Positions 27,284 through 38,000 are shown, counted from the stretch's first letter. The stretch: DNA of 64,000 bases from Spirosoma oryzicola (GCF_021233055.1 NZ_CP089538.1:1717501-1781500), one strand, 5' to 3'. Numbers and translations: made by a program. The notes: a model not told the origin generated them from the letters alone.

Positions 27284-28957
27284 ATGTCTGCCCGTGTGCT
27301 GAAAGTTCATCCTGCTGACAACGTCATAGTCGCGTTGCGCAATCTGTCGGCTGGTGAACGAATCGAGTTTGAAAATGACGTTTATGAGCTTCCTTACACT
27401 GTGGAAGCGAAGCATAAATTTGTGACCGAAGATCGGCAGCCCGGCGATCCGATTATCATGTACGGCGTACTGGTCGGTAAAGCGACGCAGCCCATCCGTA
27501 GGGGAGAATCCATTACAACGTTTAACCTGAAGCACGATGCCGACCGCTACGGTCTGGATAAAAAACAGCCTTATTCGTGGCACGCGCCCGACGTTACCGC
27601 CTGGGAGAACCGGACGTTTATGGGCTATCACCGGGCTGATGGGAGCGTAGGAACGCGCAATTACTGGCTGGTGGTGCCGCTGGTTTTCTGCGAGAACCGA
27701 AACGTATTGATTCTGAAAGATGCGTTTGAGCGTGAGCTTGGCTATGCGCAACCGGAAGCCTACCGCGATCAGGTGCACGAGCTACTGAGTCTCTACCGCG
27801 CGGGCGATATGAGCGTCATCAAGAAAATGCAGCCGTTCGTTGATGAATCGCAGAACAAGACCCTGCATCACACGAATCAGCAAACCGACCGACCGTTCAA
27901 AAATGTTGACGGCATCAAATTCCTCACGCACGAGATGGGGTGTGGTGGTACGCGACAGGATTCGGCGTATCTGGGCTCTCTACTAGCTGGTTTTATCAAC
28001 AATCCAAACGTCGCCGGTGCTACGGTGCTGAGTCTGGGTTGCCAGCATTTGCAGGCTGATATGATCAGCGCCGAGATCAAGCGGCAAAATCCCAAGTCCG
28101 ATAAGCCGGTGTTGTTGTTCGAGCAGCAGGCCGGAACGGAATATGCCTTGATGTCGCAGGCGGTTAAGGAGACATTCCTGGGCTTGGTCGAAATAAACAA
28201 GATCGAACGGAAACCCGCTCCGCTGAGTGCGTTGACCGTTGGGTTGAAATGTGGCGGATCGGATGGATTTTCGGGTATTTCGGCAAACCCGGCAATCGGT
28301 CATCTGTCGGATGTTATTGTCGCGCTGGGTGGTAAAACGGTACTGGCCGAATTCCCGGAACTGAACGGTGTGGAGCAGGAACTGATCAACCGTACCGACG
28401 ACGAAGCCAAAGCGCAGAAGTTTATCAACTTGATGGGCGATTATTCGGCCCAGGCACAGGCGGTTGGCTCGGGCTTCGATATGAATCCTTCACCGGGAAA
28501 CATTAAGGATGGATTGATTACCGATGCCATTAAATCGGCGGGTGCGGCCAAAAAAGGGGGAACAGCTCCCGTTGCCGATGTGCTGGATTATGCCGAGCCG
28601 ATCACGACGCCCGGTCTGAATTTATTGTGCACGCCCGGCAACGACGTTGAAGCCACGACAGGTATGGCCGGTTCGGGGGCAACCGTCATCCTGTTTACGA
28701 CCGGTTTAGGGACGCCGACAGGAAATCCGGTCTGTCCGGTTGTCAAGATATCGACCAATACCACGCTCAAAAATCGCATGCCGGATGTCATTGATTTCGA
28801 TAGCGGTCCTATCGTAGATGGTGAGCAGGGTATCGAGCAAAATGCCGACGCGTTACTGGAATACATCATCCGACTGGCTTCGGGTGAGGAGATAACCCAG
28901 GCCGAACGACTCGGACAGGACGATTTTATTCCCTGGAAGCGGGGCGTGTCTTTATAA
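27284..28957 (+). CDS. UxaA-family sugar acid dehydratase (probable L-fuconate dehydratase)
   Basis: 557 residues. An N-terminal SAF domain (about 1-90) is joined to the altronate/galactarate dehydratase core: AWENRTFMGYHRADGSVGTRNYWLVVP, HEMGCGGTRQDS, GLKCGGSDGFSGISANPAIGHLSD and GNDVEATTGMAGSGATVILFTTG. Family members are iron-dependent dehydratases forming 2-keto-3-deoxy sugar acids. Altronate is the classical substrate, but neighbours here point to a 6-deoxy sugar acid such as L-fuconate: a 2-keto-3-deoxy acid dehydrogenase follows at 29030 and the rest of an oxidative fucose route lies at 38435-42767. Substrate assignment is inference. A 15-bp hairpin separates it from the next gene. Confidence 0.9.
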   Translation: MSARVLKVHPADNVIVALRNLSAGERIEFENDVYELPYTVEAKHKFVTEDRQPGDPIIMYGVLVGKATQPIRRGESITTFNLKHDADRYGLDKKQPYSWHAPDVTAWENRTFMGYHRADGSVGTRNYWLVVPLVFCENRNVLILKDAFERELGYAQPEAYRDQVHELLSLYRAGDMSVIKKMQPFVDESQNKTLHHTNQQTDRPFKNVDGIKFLTHEMGCGGTRQDSAYLGSLLAGFINNPNVAGATVLSLGCQHLQADMISAEIKRQNPKSDKPVLLFEQQAGTEYALMSQAVKETFLGLVEINKIERKPAPLSALTVGLKCGGSDGFSGISANPAIGHLSDVIVALGGKTVLAEFPELNGVEQELINRTDDEAKAQKFINLMGDYSAQAQAVGSGFDMNPSPGNIKDGLITDAIKSAGAAKKGGTAPVADVLDYAEPITTPGLNLLCTPGNDVEATTGMAGSGATVILFTTGLGTPTGNPVCPVVKISTNTTLKNRMPDVIDFDSGPIVDGEQGIEQNADALLEYIIRLASGEEITQAERLGQDDFIPWKRGVSL

Positions 28958-28969
28958 TCAGCGCATCAG

Positions 28970-29007
28970 TGAACGCGTGAATGGGCGAAGTGCCATTCAC
29001 GCGTTCA
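28970..29007 (+). terminator. Hairpin between dehydratase and SDR genes
   Basis: TGAACGCGTGAATGG, an 8-base loop and CCATTCACGCGTTCA form a perfect 15-bp stem 13 bases past the dehydratase stop. It is followed by TGCTTTTACTTC, a weak T tract, and the next ATG is 22 bases on. It may be a partial terminator or RNA-processing site within an operon. Confidence 0.65.
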
Positions 29008-29029
29008 TGCTTTTACTTCTTTACGTTTT

Positions 29030-29803
29030 ATGTTTTCACTCAACAATAAAACCGCTCTGGTGACGGGTGGAGCCAGCGGGATTGGACTGGCGATTTCACA
29101 GGCATTTGCGGAAGCGGGTGCCACGGTTCATATTCTGGAAATCAACCAGGATCTGGCGAATCAGGTAGCCGATGACATCAAGGCGTCGGGCGGACGGGCC
29201 GAAGCGCATGCAATCGATGTGTCGAACCAAACGCAGGTCGTTGACCTAATCGGTCAGATTGCCGCGCAGGGACCAATTCATATTCTGGTCAATAACGCCG
29301 GAGTAGCCCACGTCGGTAAAGCGGATACCACGGACGAAGCGGATTTTGAACGCATCTTTCGGATCAACGTTAAAGGTGTTTATAACTGCCTGTACGCGAC
29401 GATTCCCCATTTTAAAGCCAACGGGGGCGGGGTGATTCTAAATATGGCGTCGGTCGCGGCATCGGTTGGTATTGCGGATCGGTTCGCGTACTCGATGAGT
29501 AAAGGGGCTGTATTGACGATGACCTTGTCGGTAGCCAAAGATTATTTGAACGACAATATTCGGTGCAACTGCATTTCGCCCGCTCGCGTCCATACGCCGT
29601 TCGTAGACGGGTTCCTAGCGAAAAATTATCCGGGTCAGGAAGCCGAAATGTTCGAGAAACTGTCTAAAACGCAACCCATTGGCCGGATGGCCGAGCCGAA
29701 AGAAGTTGGCGCTCTGGCGTTGTACCTCTGCTCCGACGAAGCGGGCTTCATCACCGGCACGGATTACCCGCTGGATGGTGGATTCATCCGGCTAAACAAT
29801 TAA
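29030..29803 (+). CDS. Short-chain dehydrogenase (probable 2-keto-3-deoxy-L-fuconate dehydrogenase)
   Basis: 257 residues, classical SDR. The cofactor loop TGGASGIG is at 11-18, NNAG in ILVNNAGVAHVG, catalytic Ser in NMASVAASVG, Tyr and Lys in YSMSKG, and the C-terminus GTDYPLDGGF. The stretch NCISPARVHTPFVDGF is typical of SDRs in sugar-acid loci. Placed after the dehydratase, it would oxidise the 2-keto-3-deoxy acid to the 2,4-diketo acid that the hydrolase at 38435 could split. The assignment depends on context; the SDR fold itself is certain. Confidence 0.88.
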   Translation: MFSLNNKTALVTGGASGIGLAISQAFAEAGATVHILEINQDLANQVADDIKASGGRAEAHAIDVSNQTQVVDLIGQIAAQGPIHILVNNAGVAHVGKADTTDEADFERIFRINVKGVYNCLYATIPHFKANGGGVILNMASVAASVGIADRFAYSMSKGAVLTMTLSVAKDYLNDNIRCNCISPARVHTPFVDGFLAKNYPGQEAEMFEKLSKTQPIGRMAEPKEVGALALYLCSDEAGFITGTDYPLDGGFIRLNN

Positions 29804-29825
29804 AGCGAATTAGCAGAAAAACGAG

Positions 29826-29970
29826 GTGTCGGCAGGGCCACCCGCGTTCAAAATAGATAGTCGGCAGTGGTGTCGGCGGGGCCGCCCGCGCGGTTCTTAA
29901 AACCGACACATCACAGCAATAGTTGGTGTCGGTTTTAAGAACCGCGCGGGCGGCCCCGCCGACACCACTG
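29826..29970. repeat. REP-like cluster: perfect 45-bp inverted pair plus a degenerate copy
   Basis: 29865-29909 and 29926-29970 are perfect reverse complements of 45 bases around a 16-base loop. Each arm holds a 40-base unit beginning GTGTCGGCGGGGCCGCCCGC and ending AACCGACAC, itself an imperfect hairpin. A decayed copy without the right half occupies about 29826-29869. The outer flanks (AGCAGAAAAACG near 29812 and CGTTTTTCTGCT near 29978) are also inverted, so the whole insertion may have doubled. It lies between convergent genes and could end transcription from both. Confidence 0.85.
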
Positions 29971-29997
29971 CCCTCCGCGTTTTTCTGCTTATGTCGA

Positions 29998-32634
29998 TTA
30001 CTTACCAATCGATACCGTCTGCTCGGGTACGTTCCAGCCTTCTACCGACACAAGGGGTGAATTGGCTGTTGGGGTATAGTCGATGACCACTGTTTTCTTC
30101 TCGCCGGGAAGCACCGATACATAATTGTCGCTGTAAAAAACGGGTAGCAGTCGCTTCTTCGTCTGCGGATCAAGCAGCGACAAGCGGTTGAAAAAAGCAA
30201 CCGGACTGCCCACCGGATTCGTTAGCGTTACTTCTAGTTTTCCAATTGAAACCAGTCGTGTGCTGATCTGCACCGGTGCTTTCGCCATCTGTTGCAAACC
30301 CGAATACGTACCATTGGCATCGGGAAGCCAGTACAGGTTTTCGCTGATCGGTTTTTTGTCTAAATCAAGTAGTTTGAGCGACAGAAACGCGCCTTTGTCT
30401 TTGGCTAGGGAACGTACTGTCCGGCCAATGGGCACGTAAGGGCGAACGAGCGTAGGACCAATCTCAGAAAACACCTGCGTCAACGTGCTGTCTTTTCCGG
30501 CCATATCGTACACCTTGATTACCATCATCATGTCGCGGTGGTAGCTGAACGTGTTGTTGGCCACCATGACCATGCTGTCTACCGGATTGAACATGATGTG
30601 AAGCGGCTCGCTACCGTTGTGCAGTCCGTAAAGACAGGCATTTTGGTCAAGGTAATAATCGTACATCTGACCGCGCAGGGCTGTCCACGGATTCTGCGTT
30701 TTCCAGATGATCGTTCCCGTATACCAGTCCCACATGTGCGCCGAAAAACCTTCCATTAGACCCCGGTATTGATCGTAATTCACGAGTTGCGCTTTTCGAC
30801 CAAAGTCGCGGGCGTCGGTTGCCTCGCCGTAGGGCGCAATGGCTCCGTCGTAACCGATGTATTTGTGATAGTCCCACACCGAATCGACTTTCGCCCGCTT
30901 GCGGTCGGCGGAGTACTGCGGAGCGACTAGATTTTCTTTGGGAAGAAACCGCTCCAGCGACTCATAATCCCCGACACCCACCGAGCCAACTTCCGAGTTG
31001 AATGGCCAGGTGCGGTACTCCCAGAACTTCCGAACGGGTTGAATGCCGTAGGGCCCATCGCCGTTGCCGCCCAGGAAGTTGAAGGACATGTCATCGGAAT
31101 TGGAATAGTCAACGAACCAGCGGGTGCCGTCGAGCCGGGGAAGTATCGAGTCGCGGAGGGGCGTCATAATATCCTGCGGCAGCGTAATTTCGTTGCCTCC
31201 GCACCACATCGCCAGCGACGCGTGGTTACGAATCATCTTAATCTGATCGATGGCCGAGGTCAGAAAAAGGGTGTGATCGTCCGGGTATTTTCGACGCGCC
31301 CATTGATCGTCTTTCTTCATCGGGTCAACCCATCGTCCGTTGCAGTCACCCGAACCCCAGAAATCCTGCATGACCAGCAAGCCGTATTTGTCGCACGACT
31401 GGTAAAATTCGGGACGTTCCGACAAGGCACCACCCCAAATACGAAGCAGGTTAAGGTTCATGTCGCGGTGAAACCGGATTTCGGCGTCGTAGCGTTCGGG
31501 TGAGAAGCGAAGCATGGCGTCGGAGATAATCCAGTTACCACCTTTGATAAACACTTTTTGTCCGTTCACCAGAATCTGGCGGCTCCGCGTCGTGCTGTTC
31601 CATTCCGTTTGTATTTCCCGGACGCCAACCAGCAACTTTTCTACATCCGATGTTGTACCGCTAGCCGTTTTGAACTGAATCGTCATTGGGTAAAGAGGCT
31701 GTTGTCCGTACCCGTGCGGCCACCACAGTTTAGGATTGGTCAGCGTTAAGGCTGGCAAATCAACGGTCACCGAACTGCGTGCGTTGACGCTTACCGACTT
31801 GGTTACAGTCCGTCCGTCCAGTGTGTACGTTAGCGTACCCGTTTGTTTGGTCGCTGTCGGGTTTTCCAGTTCGGCCGACACCCGAATGGTTGCCGGTTGC
31901 TGCGGCCCGTCGGGATGCCGTTTGCCCGGTACGAGCGTGACAACGTGTGGATTTTTGAGTTGTACCGCGCCTGTTTTTTCAACGATTACTTTATCCCAGA
32001 TGCCGGTGTTGCGGTCGCGAATCGGCTGAATCCAGTCCCATCCGGCTACGTACTGATGCGCTACGTTGCGGGCAATGGTACCATCTCCGCCCTGTCCGCC
32101 GTTCGGATTACCAACCGGATCGGGTGGGTAAACGATAACAGCCAGCCGGTTCTTTCCTCCTTTTTGCAGAAAGGAGGTGATGTTGAACGTCTTTCGCAGA
32201 AACATGCCCGTATGAGGCTTATCGGTTAGTTTATGTCCGTTCAGAAATACGTCGCAGCTGTAATTGATACCCCGGAAGTTGAGCCAGACCTGTTCGCCCG
32301 CGTTTGCTTTTTCGGTAAATTCCTTGACAAACCAATACGTGTAGTAGTCGCGACCGGTCTGGTAAATGTCCGGGATGTGCTTGTTGTTCATGCCGTAAAA
32401 CGGGTCGGCAATCTGCTTGTTCGCAAGCATCGTCGTCAACACCGTTCCGGGCACAATCGCCGGTTGCCAGTTCGTTAGTGAATAGGACAGATTCGAAATC
32501 GTTGTCCCGGCTTCTTTTACCTGCGCGATGGGGCGGCACTGCCAGCCAGCATTCAATTCGTAGCTGCTTTGGCCGTAAACGACGCAGCGTAAGAGGCACA
32601 GGAAGGCAATCAGTCGGTACGACAGTCGGTTCAT
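29998..32634 (-). CDS. GH2 glycosidase (beta-mannosidase / endo-beta-mannosidase / exo-glucosaminidase type)
   Basis: 878 residues with a signal peptide ending VYG (about residue 21). The jelly-roll sugar-binding domain (30-220), immunoglobulin-like domain (about 225-340) and TIM barrel (345-680) follow the GH2 plan, with further beta domains to the end. Acid/base is Glu482 in AMWCGGNEITL; the nucleophile is likely Glu548 in WPFNSEVGS. The run IIWKTQNPWTALRGQMYDYYLD is shared with mannosylglycoprotein endo-beta-mannosidases and exo-beta-D-glucosaminidases rather than beta-galactosidases. It is 29 bases downstream of the GH92 gene on the same strand, so an N-glycan-trimming pair is likely; exact specificity is inferred. 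Confidence 0.9.
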   Translation of the reverse strand: MNRLSYRLIAFLCLLRCVVYGQSSYELNAGWQCRPIAQVKEAGTTISNLSYSLTNWQPAIVPGTVLTTMLANKQIADPFYGMNNKHIPDIYQTGRDYYTYWFVKEFTEKANAGEQVWLNFRGINYSCDVFLNGHKLTDKPHTGMFLRKTFNITSFLQKGGKNRLAVIVYPPDPVGNPNGGQGGDGTIARNVAHQYVAGWDWIQPIRDRNTGIWDKVIVEKTGAVQLKNPHVVTLVPGKRHPDGPQQPATIRVSAELENPTATKQTGTLTYTLDGRTVTKSVSVNARSSVTVDLPALTLTNPKLWWPHGYGQQPLYPMTIQFKTASGTTSDVEKLLVGVREIQTEWNSTTRSRQILVNGQKVFIKGGNWIISDAMLRFSPERYDAEIRFHRDMNLNLLRIWGGALSERPEFYQSCDKYGLLVMQDFWGSGDCNGRWVDPMKKDDQWARRKYPDDHTLFLTSAIDQIKMIRNHASLAMWCGGNEITLPQDIMTPLRDSILPRLDGTRWFVDYSNSDDMSFNFLGGNGDGPYGIQPVRKFWEYRTWPFNSEVGSVGVGDYESLERFLPKENLVAPQYSADRKRAKVDSVWDYHKYIGYDGAIAPYGEATDARDFGRKAQLVNYDQYRGLMEGFSAHMWDWYTGTIIWKTQNPWTALRGQMYDYYLDQNACLYGLHNGSEPLHIMFNPVDSMVMVANNTFSYHRDMMMVIKVYDMAGKDSTLTQVFSEIGPTLVRPYVPIGRTVRSLAKDKGAFLSLKLLDLDKKPISENLYWLPDANGTYSGLQQMAKAPVQISTRLVSIGKLEVTLTNPVGSPVAFFNRLSLLDPQTKKRLLPVFYSDNYVSVLPGEKKTVVIDYTPTANSPLVSVEGWNVPEQTVSIGK

Positions 32635-32663
32635 AGGCGTAGTAGGATGGAATAGAGGATAAG

Positions 32664-34937
32664 CTAGTAAACGGATTTGGGGCGGTCCGTCGTGGCTACA
32701 CCCCAGGTTGTGCTTGGTTTGTCGCTCATCTCAATGGTCAGATTACCGCCATTGACCAGCGTCTGGTGGAGCAGGTACGAGCGCGTGTACGGCTTGCCAT
32801 CGAGCGTAATTCGCTTGATATACCGGTTTGCTTTGCCGTTGTTCACGACGTTGATATGGAACGTTTTACCATTCGCCAGACGCATCGTAACCTCATCGAA
32901 AACGGGGCTGCCGAAAACATACGCGCCGTTAGCCGGATTGACCGGATAAAAACCAAGTGCCGAAAAAACGTACCAGGCCGACATCTGACCAACGTCTTCG
33001 TTACCGCACAGACCGTCGGGCTTGGGCGCGTACAAGCTATCCAGGATGTAACGCACTTTGTCGGCGGTTTTCCAGGGCTGACCCACGTAAGCGTACAGGT
33101 AGGTGATGTGGTGGCTCGGTTCATTGCCGTGTGCGTACTGCCCGATCAGGCCGGTAATGTCGTTCGAAGCTTCGCCACCCATGTCGCCCTGAACCACAAA
33201 CAGCGAATCAAGCTTTTGGGTAAAAGCTTTTTCGCCACCCAGCAACGTCATAAGCCCTTCCACGTCATGTGGAACTAACCAGGTGTATTGCCAGGCGTTC
33301 CCTTCGGCAAAATCGTCTTTCATGTGACGGGCTACCAGGGGGCTAAATGGTGTCCGGCGCTCGTTGTCAGAAATGCGTCCTCGCATAAAACGGGTTACCG
33401 GATCGAAGTAAAATTGGTAGGCTTTGGCCCGTTTGCTGAAATACGCGTAGTCGTCGGTTTTGCCGAGCTTTTTGGCGACTTGGGCAATGGCCCAATCATC
33501 GATGGCGTATTCCAGCCCCTGCGCCACACTTTCTACCAGGCTATCGCCCGGAATGTAGCCCTGTGCTTTCACGAACTTCAGACCGCGTTCGTCGCGCATG
33601 GCCGACGCTTTCATGGCCTCGAAGGCAAGGTTTGCGTCAAAGCCCGTGAAACCTTTCAGATACGCATCGGCAACGATTGGAATGGCGCTGTTGCCCGGCA
33701 TCGTATTCGTTTCGTTACCAACCAGATGCCAGATCGGGAGTTTGCCCTGCTGCTGATAGATCGCCAGCATTGAGCCGACCATGTCGTTGACCCGTTTGGG
33801 TTGCAGTAGCGTAAACAGCGGATTAGCCGCCCGATAAGTGTCCCACAGCGAAAACGTCGTCAGGTTCGTGAAGGGCGCATTCTGGTGGAGCTTTTTGTCC
33901 GCGCCCACGTAATCGCCGTTGTGATCGTTGAAAATCGACGGAGCGATCATCGTGTGGTACAAGGCTGTGTAGAAGGTTTTCAGCCGGTCTTTGTCGGCGG
34001 TCTTAACGACTACTTTGCCCAATTCTTTGTTCCAGGCTGCGTCGGCGTCAGCGGCTACCTGATCGAAATTCCAGTGCGGCACTTCGGCCCGGATGTTAGC
34101 CAGTGCATTGTCGGGACTGACGGGCGAGATGCCTACTTTGATGGCTACTTTTTCACCAGCCTGCGTCGCAAAGCTGACAACACCTTTGGCGTGCTTGGCC
34201 GTAACGGTATTTCCTTCAACGGGCTTCTGATCGTCGTACAGGGCTACTTTCTGAATCGGTTTCGCAAAAACAATGGCGAAGTAAAGCCGTTGATCGCGTG
34301 CCCAACCCCGCGAATAGCGGTAGCCGACGAGCGTGGTGTCGTTCTTCTTTTCGAGGTGCGTTTCGGTCGGAATGTCGCCGATGCCTTCCTGCAAATCAAT
34401 CACGATATGCGCGTCAGACGATTTTGGAAAGGTGTAGCGGTGAACACCAACGCGTTCCGTTGCTGTCAACTCCGCCTTGATGGAATAGCGTTTGAGGTTT
34501 ACCGAATAATAACCGGGCCGTGCTGTTTCGTCGGCGTGGGCAAAGCGGGAAGCGTAACCACTCTGGCTGTCTTTCGACGTGCCTTTTGTAACCTTAACCG
34601 GACCCGTGGTGGGCATGATCAGTATGTCGCCGAGGTCGCCGATGCCCGTACCACTGAGGTGTGTGTGCGCAAAGCCAATGAGCAACGAATCCGAATAGTG
34701 ATAGCCCGAACACCAGTCCCAGCCTTTCGACATCTGGCTGGGGCCAAGCTGCACGGCTCCGAACGGGACGTTGGCTCCCATAAACACGTGACCGTGAAAG
34801 CTAGTACCAATAAACGGATCGACGTATTGGGTAAGTTTGGTAGAAGAGGGGGCTGACTTTCTTGATTGAGCCGATACCAGGCCGGAGCCAGTCAGCAGCA
34901 GAAGGGTTACTAGAGGATAAAAGAACGTACGTTTCAT
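32664..34937 (-). CDS. GH92 exo-alpha-mannosidase
   Basis: 757 residues with a signal peptide (MKRTFFYPLVTLLLLTGSG...). The N-terminal beta-sandwich begins YVDPFIGTSFHGHVFMGANVPFGAVQLGP and includes GYHYSDSLLIGFAHTHLSGTGIGD, a hallmark of GH92. The (alpha/alpha)6 catalytic domain contains LWDTYRAANPLFTLLQP, GGEASNDITGLIGQYAHGNEPSHH and GNEDVGQMSAWYVFSALGFYP (from about residue 645), which carry the acidic catalytic residues and calcium ligands. The family hydrolyses alpha-mannosides by inversion, often on high-mannose N-glycans or yeast mannan. First gene of a GH92-GH2 pair. Confidence 0.96.
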   Translation of the reverse strand: MKRTFFYPLVTLLLLTGSGLVSAQSRKSAPSSTKLTQYVDPFIGTSFHGHVFMGANVPFGAVQLGPSQMSKGWDWCSGYHYSDSLLIGFAHTHLSGTGIGDLGDILIMPTTGPVKVTKGTSKDSQSGYASRFAHADETARPGYYSVNLKRYSIKAELTATERVGVHRYTFPKSSDAHIVIDLQEGIGDIPTETHLEKKNDTTLVGYRYSRGWARDQRLYFAIVFAKPIQKVALYDDQKPVEGNTVTAKHAKGVVSFATQAGEKVAIKVGISPVSPDNALANIRAEVPHWNFDQVAADADAAWNKELGKVVVKTADKDRLKTFYTALYHTMIAPSIFNDHNGDYVGADKKLHQNAPFTNLTTFSLWDTYRAANPLFTLLQPKRVNDMVGSMLAIYQQQGKLPIWHLVGNETNTMPGNSAIPIVADAYLKGFTGFDANLAFEAMKASAMRDERGLKFVKAQGYIPGDSLVESVAQGLEYAIDDWAIAQVAKKLGKTDDYAYFSKRAKAYQFYFDPVTRFMRGRISDNERRTPFSPLVARHMKDDFAEGNAWQYTWLVPHDVEGLMTLLGGEKAFTQKLDSLFVVQGDMGGEASNDITGLIGQYAHGNEPSHHITYLYAYVGQPWKTADKVRYILDSLYAPKPDGLCGNEDVGQMSAWYVFSALGFYPVNPANGAYVFGSPVFDEVTMRLANGKTFHINVVNNGKANRYIKRITLDGKPYTRSYLLHQTLVNGGNLTIEMSDKPSTTWGVATTDRPKSVY

Positions 34938-34975
34938 TCCGAGATGAACGCGAAAAAGGGCGTCCCACCAAAGAT

Positions 34976-35014
34976 AATACCCCCGGCTGGTTCAGCGAAT
35001 CAACCGGGGGTATT
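34976..35014 (-). terminator. Rho-independent terminator of the GH5 gene
   Basis: AATACCCCCGG and CCGGGGGTATT form a perfect 11-bp stem, 17 bases past the GH5 stop on the minus strand, with further pairing of GGTT and AACC inside the loop. It separates GH5 from GH92. Confidence 0.8.
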
Positions 35015-35030
35015 CCTGCAAAATATGCTA

Positions 35031-38000
35031 TTAATTGCCCGCTTTCAGCAATTTTAGCGTGCGTTCGGCTTGCTTCTCGTAACGAATACGTAGCAGATAA
35101 ACACCCGGCGAAAGCTTTTCGCCAAACGTTATCGTTTGTCCAGCTTTGGCTGATCCGAGTTGCAGGTGTTCGTGTCCGGTCTGGTCAACGACGTTCATGG
35201 AATGAATATCTCGCTCGGCCACAAACGTAAAGTAATCGTGTGCCGGATTCGGAAATACAGGGTTGTCGGCTACCTCATCGGCACCCACGCGGGCTCCTGC
35301 CGGACAGACCGTAATGGTCTTGCAAAACGATTTGTACCAGGGCGCGGCCGAATAATTAACGCCGACGCAAACCTGACCACCCGAAAACCAGGGGCCGAAA
35401 TTATACGTCGCCTTGCCCGCCTGCGTTGCGGTGATGCTCTGGCTGGAACCCGTAAACCACCACGAAAACTGCGTTGCGTTGGGTAGATTACGAGCGTTGA
35501 CTTCATAAACCTTTACATCGTTGGGCCGGGCGCAGTCCGCACCGATCAGATCCGCTTCGGGACTTGGCGTTGTCGCGTTGTTTACCTGAATCGTTACGCT
35601 GGCGGAAGTCGTTGTAGCCCCCAGGTTGTCGGTGGCTTTGGCGGTCAGCGTATAGGTGCCCGCACTTACGTTATTCCAGGCGAATTGGTAGGGAGCGCTG
35701 GTAGTTTCGCCCAACTTGGTTGAGCCGTTGTAAAACTCGACCTTGGTGATGGTTCCATCCGCATCGCTGGCGTTTGCCGAAAGAGCCACGGTTGCCGGAG
35801 CCGTAAAGGTTGCGCTGTTGGCCGGAGTCGTCAGCGTCACGGTTGGCGACTGGTTAGCCGGTGCTTTTACGCTGATAGTGATAGCCGCTGAGGTGGCTAC
35901 AGCCCCCGCGTTATCCGTCGCTTTAGCCGTTACACTGTACGTACCAGCACCAACCGCATTCCACGTAAACTGGTACGGAGCAGACGAGCTTTCGCCTAGT
36001 TTCGTTGTGCCGTTGTAGAACTCAACCTTGGTAATGCTTCCGTCCGCGTCACTGGCCGAAGCTGTCAGAACAACGTTAGCCGGAGCCGTGAACGTGGCGC
36101 TGTTGGCTGGTGACGTAAGCGATACCACCGGAGCCTGATTGGTCGGGGTAGGGTTACTAACCTGAATGTTGATTGTGCCCGAAGTAGTTGTTGCACCCGC
36201 ATTGTCGGTGGCTTTGGCGGTCAGTGCGTAGTTGCCTGCACCAACGCTCGTCCAGGTAAAGCGGTAAGGAGCGCTGGTACTTTCACCCAATTTGGTCGAG
36301 CCGTTGTAAAACTCGACTTTGGCGACGGTTCCGTCGGTATCGCTGGCGGTAGCAGTCAGCGTAATAGATGCCGGAGCCGTGTAGGTCGTACCGTTGGTTG
36401 GCGAAGTTAGTGACACACTGGGCAATTGATTCGTTGGAGTTCCCGGACAAACGGTGACGGTTTTGCAATACTGGCTGTACCAGGGAGCTGCCGAATAGTT
36501 GATACCGACGCACACCTGACCACCCGTGAAACTGGGACCGAAATCGATGCTGGCTTTGCCCGCCTGCGCTGTCGTAATACTTTTCGTCGATCCGGTGCAC
36601 CACCACGAAAATGTGGTTGCATTGGTCAGTTTGTTTGCATTGACCTCAAACAACTGAACGGTGTTGGGGTACACACAATTGGGTCCGATCAGATCGGCCG
36701 TTGGGTCGGAATCGCCCTGGTTGTAAACAAGCACCGTCACCGCGCCGGAAGTCGTTACGGCTCCCTGATTGTCCGTCGCTTTGGCCGTGAGTGTATAGGT
36801 TCCGGCGGTCATGCCCGTCCAGGTGAACGTGTAGGGGGCGGTGGCGTCTTCGCCTAGTTTGGTTGATCCGTTATAGAACTCAACTTTCGAAACGCTACCA
36901 TCATTATCGGTAGCGTTGGCCGCAATCGAAATCGTTGCCGGGAGCGGAAAGGCCGTATTGTTGGTTGGTGACGTCAGGCTGACAATAGGTACCTGGTTGG
37001 GAGCCGGGGCCGCTGTAACCTGTACCACCGATGAAGTCAGGTTGCCGTTGCTGATCAGGGCTTTGGCCGTTAACGAGTATGTCCCCTGCGGAACGCTGAC
37101 AATGGTCCACGAGTAAGGCGCCGTAGCGTCCGAGCCTAGCAGCATTGTGCCGTTGTAAAACTCCACAGCCGTTGCCGAAGCGTTATACACCGAAGCGTTG
37201 ACAACCAGGTTGGAGCCGATGGTTACGGTCGTGTTGTTGGCTGGGCTGGTAATTGCTACCGATGGCGTCGCCGGCCCAAAATCATCGGCGGGGTTAAGGA
37301 TACGATCTTTCACCCACGTACCCGACGGACTGGTGTTGTTCCACTGCTGGCCGTTGCAGGCTCCCGAGTTGAGAGCCGCCGATGACTCGCCCGCATCCGA
37401 GTAGGTCCAGTTACACCAGCTAATTTTCTGATTGCCCGGATTGTTACCCGCCATCAGATCGAGCCAGGCTTGTCCGTTGTTGAAATCCAGACTTCCGCCA
37501 CCTGAATACGTGGATGTGCCCCACTCACTGAAAAAGACGGGTAGTTTGTTCGTAATGGACCGAACGTCGTTCTGAAAAAAATGCGAGGCTGCGTAAAAGT
37601 GAACCGTGTACAGCAGGTTAGGATAGCTTAGTTCATTACCGATTACATCCTGCGGTCGCTGGTCCCAGTTGGGTGTACCCACCAATACGACGGCGTTGGG
37701 GGCGTTTTTTCGAATAGCTGGAATGACCTGCTCCGCGTAGCTTTTGATCTGCGACCAGCTAACACCGTTCGGTTCGTTACAGATTTCGTAGATAACGTGT
37801 TTCTTCCCCGCGTTGCGCTGCGACATGATGGTAAAAAACTCAATGGCATCGGCGGTATGAACGTTTGGGTCGCCGGGGTTCAGAATGTGCCAGTCGATGA
37901 TGCAATAGATGCCGCTTTGCTCGGCCCAGTCAACGATTTGATTGACTTTGGTACGCATTGCTTCTTTGCCGCTCAGGTAACCACCTTCGTCTACGTACAT

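Noticed and set aside
33885..34856. A 323-codon plus-strand frame opposite the GH92 gene
   Set aside because: Antisense to a clear GH92 enzyme; rich in Val, Phe and Arg from reversed codons, with no domain.
35583..36431. A CRISPR-like or tandem-repeat array
   Set aside because: The spacing is about 285 bases and the repeats are protein modules within the GH5 frame.
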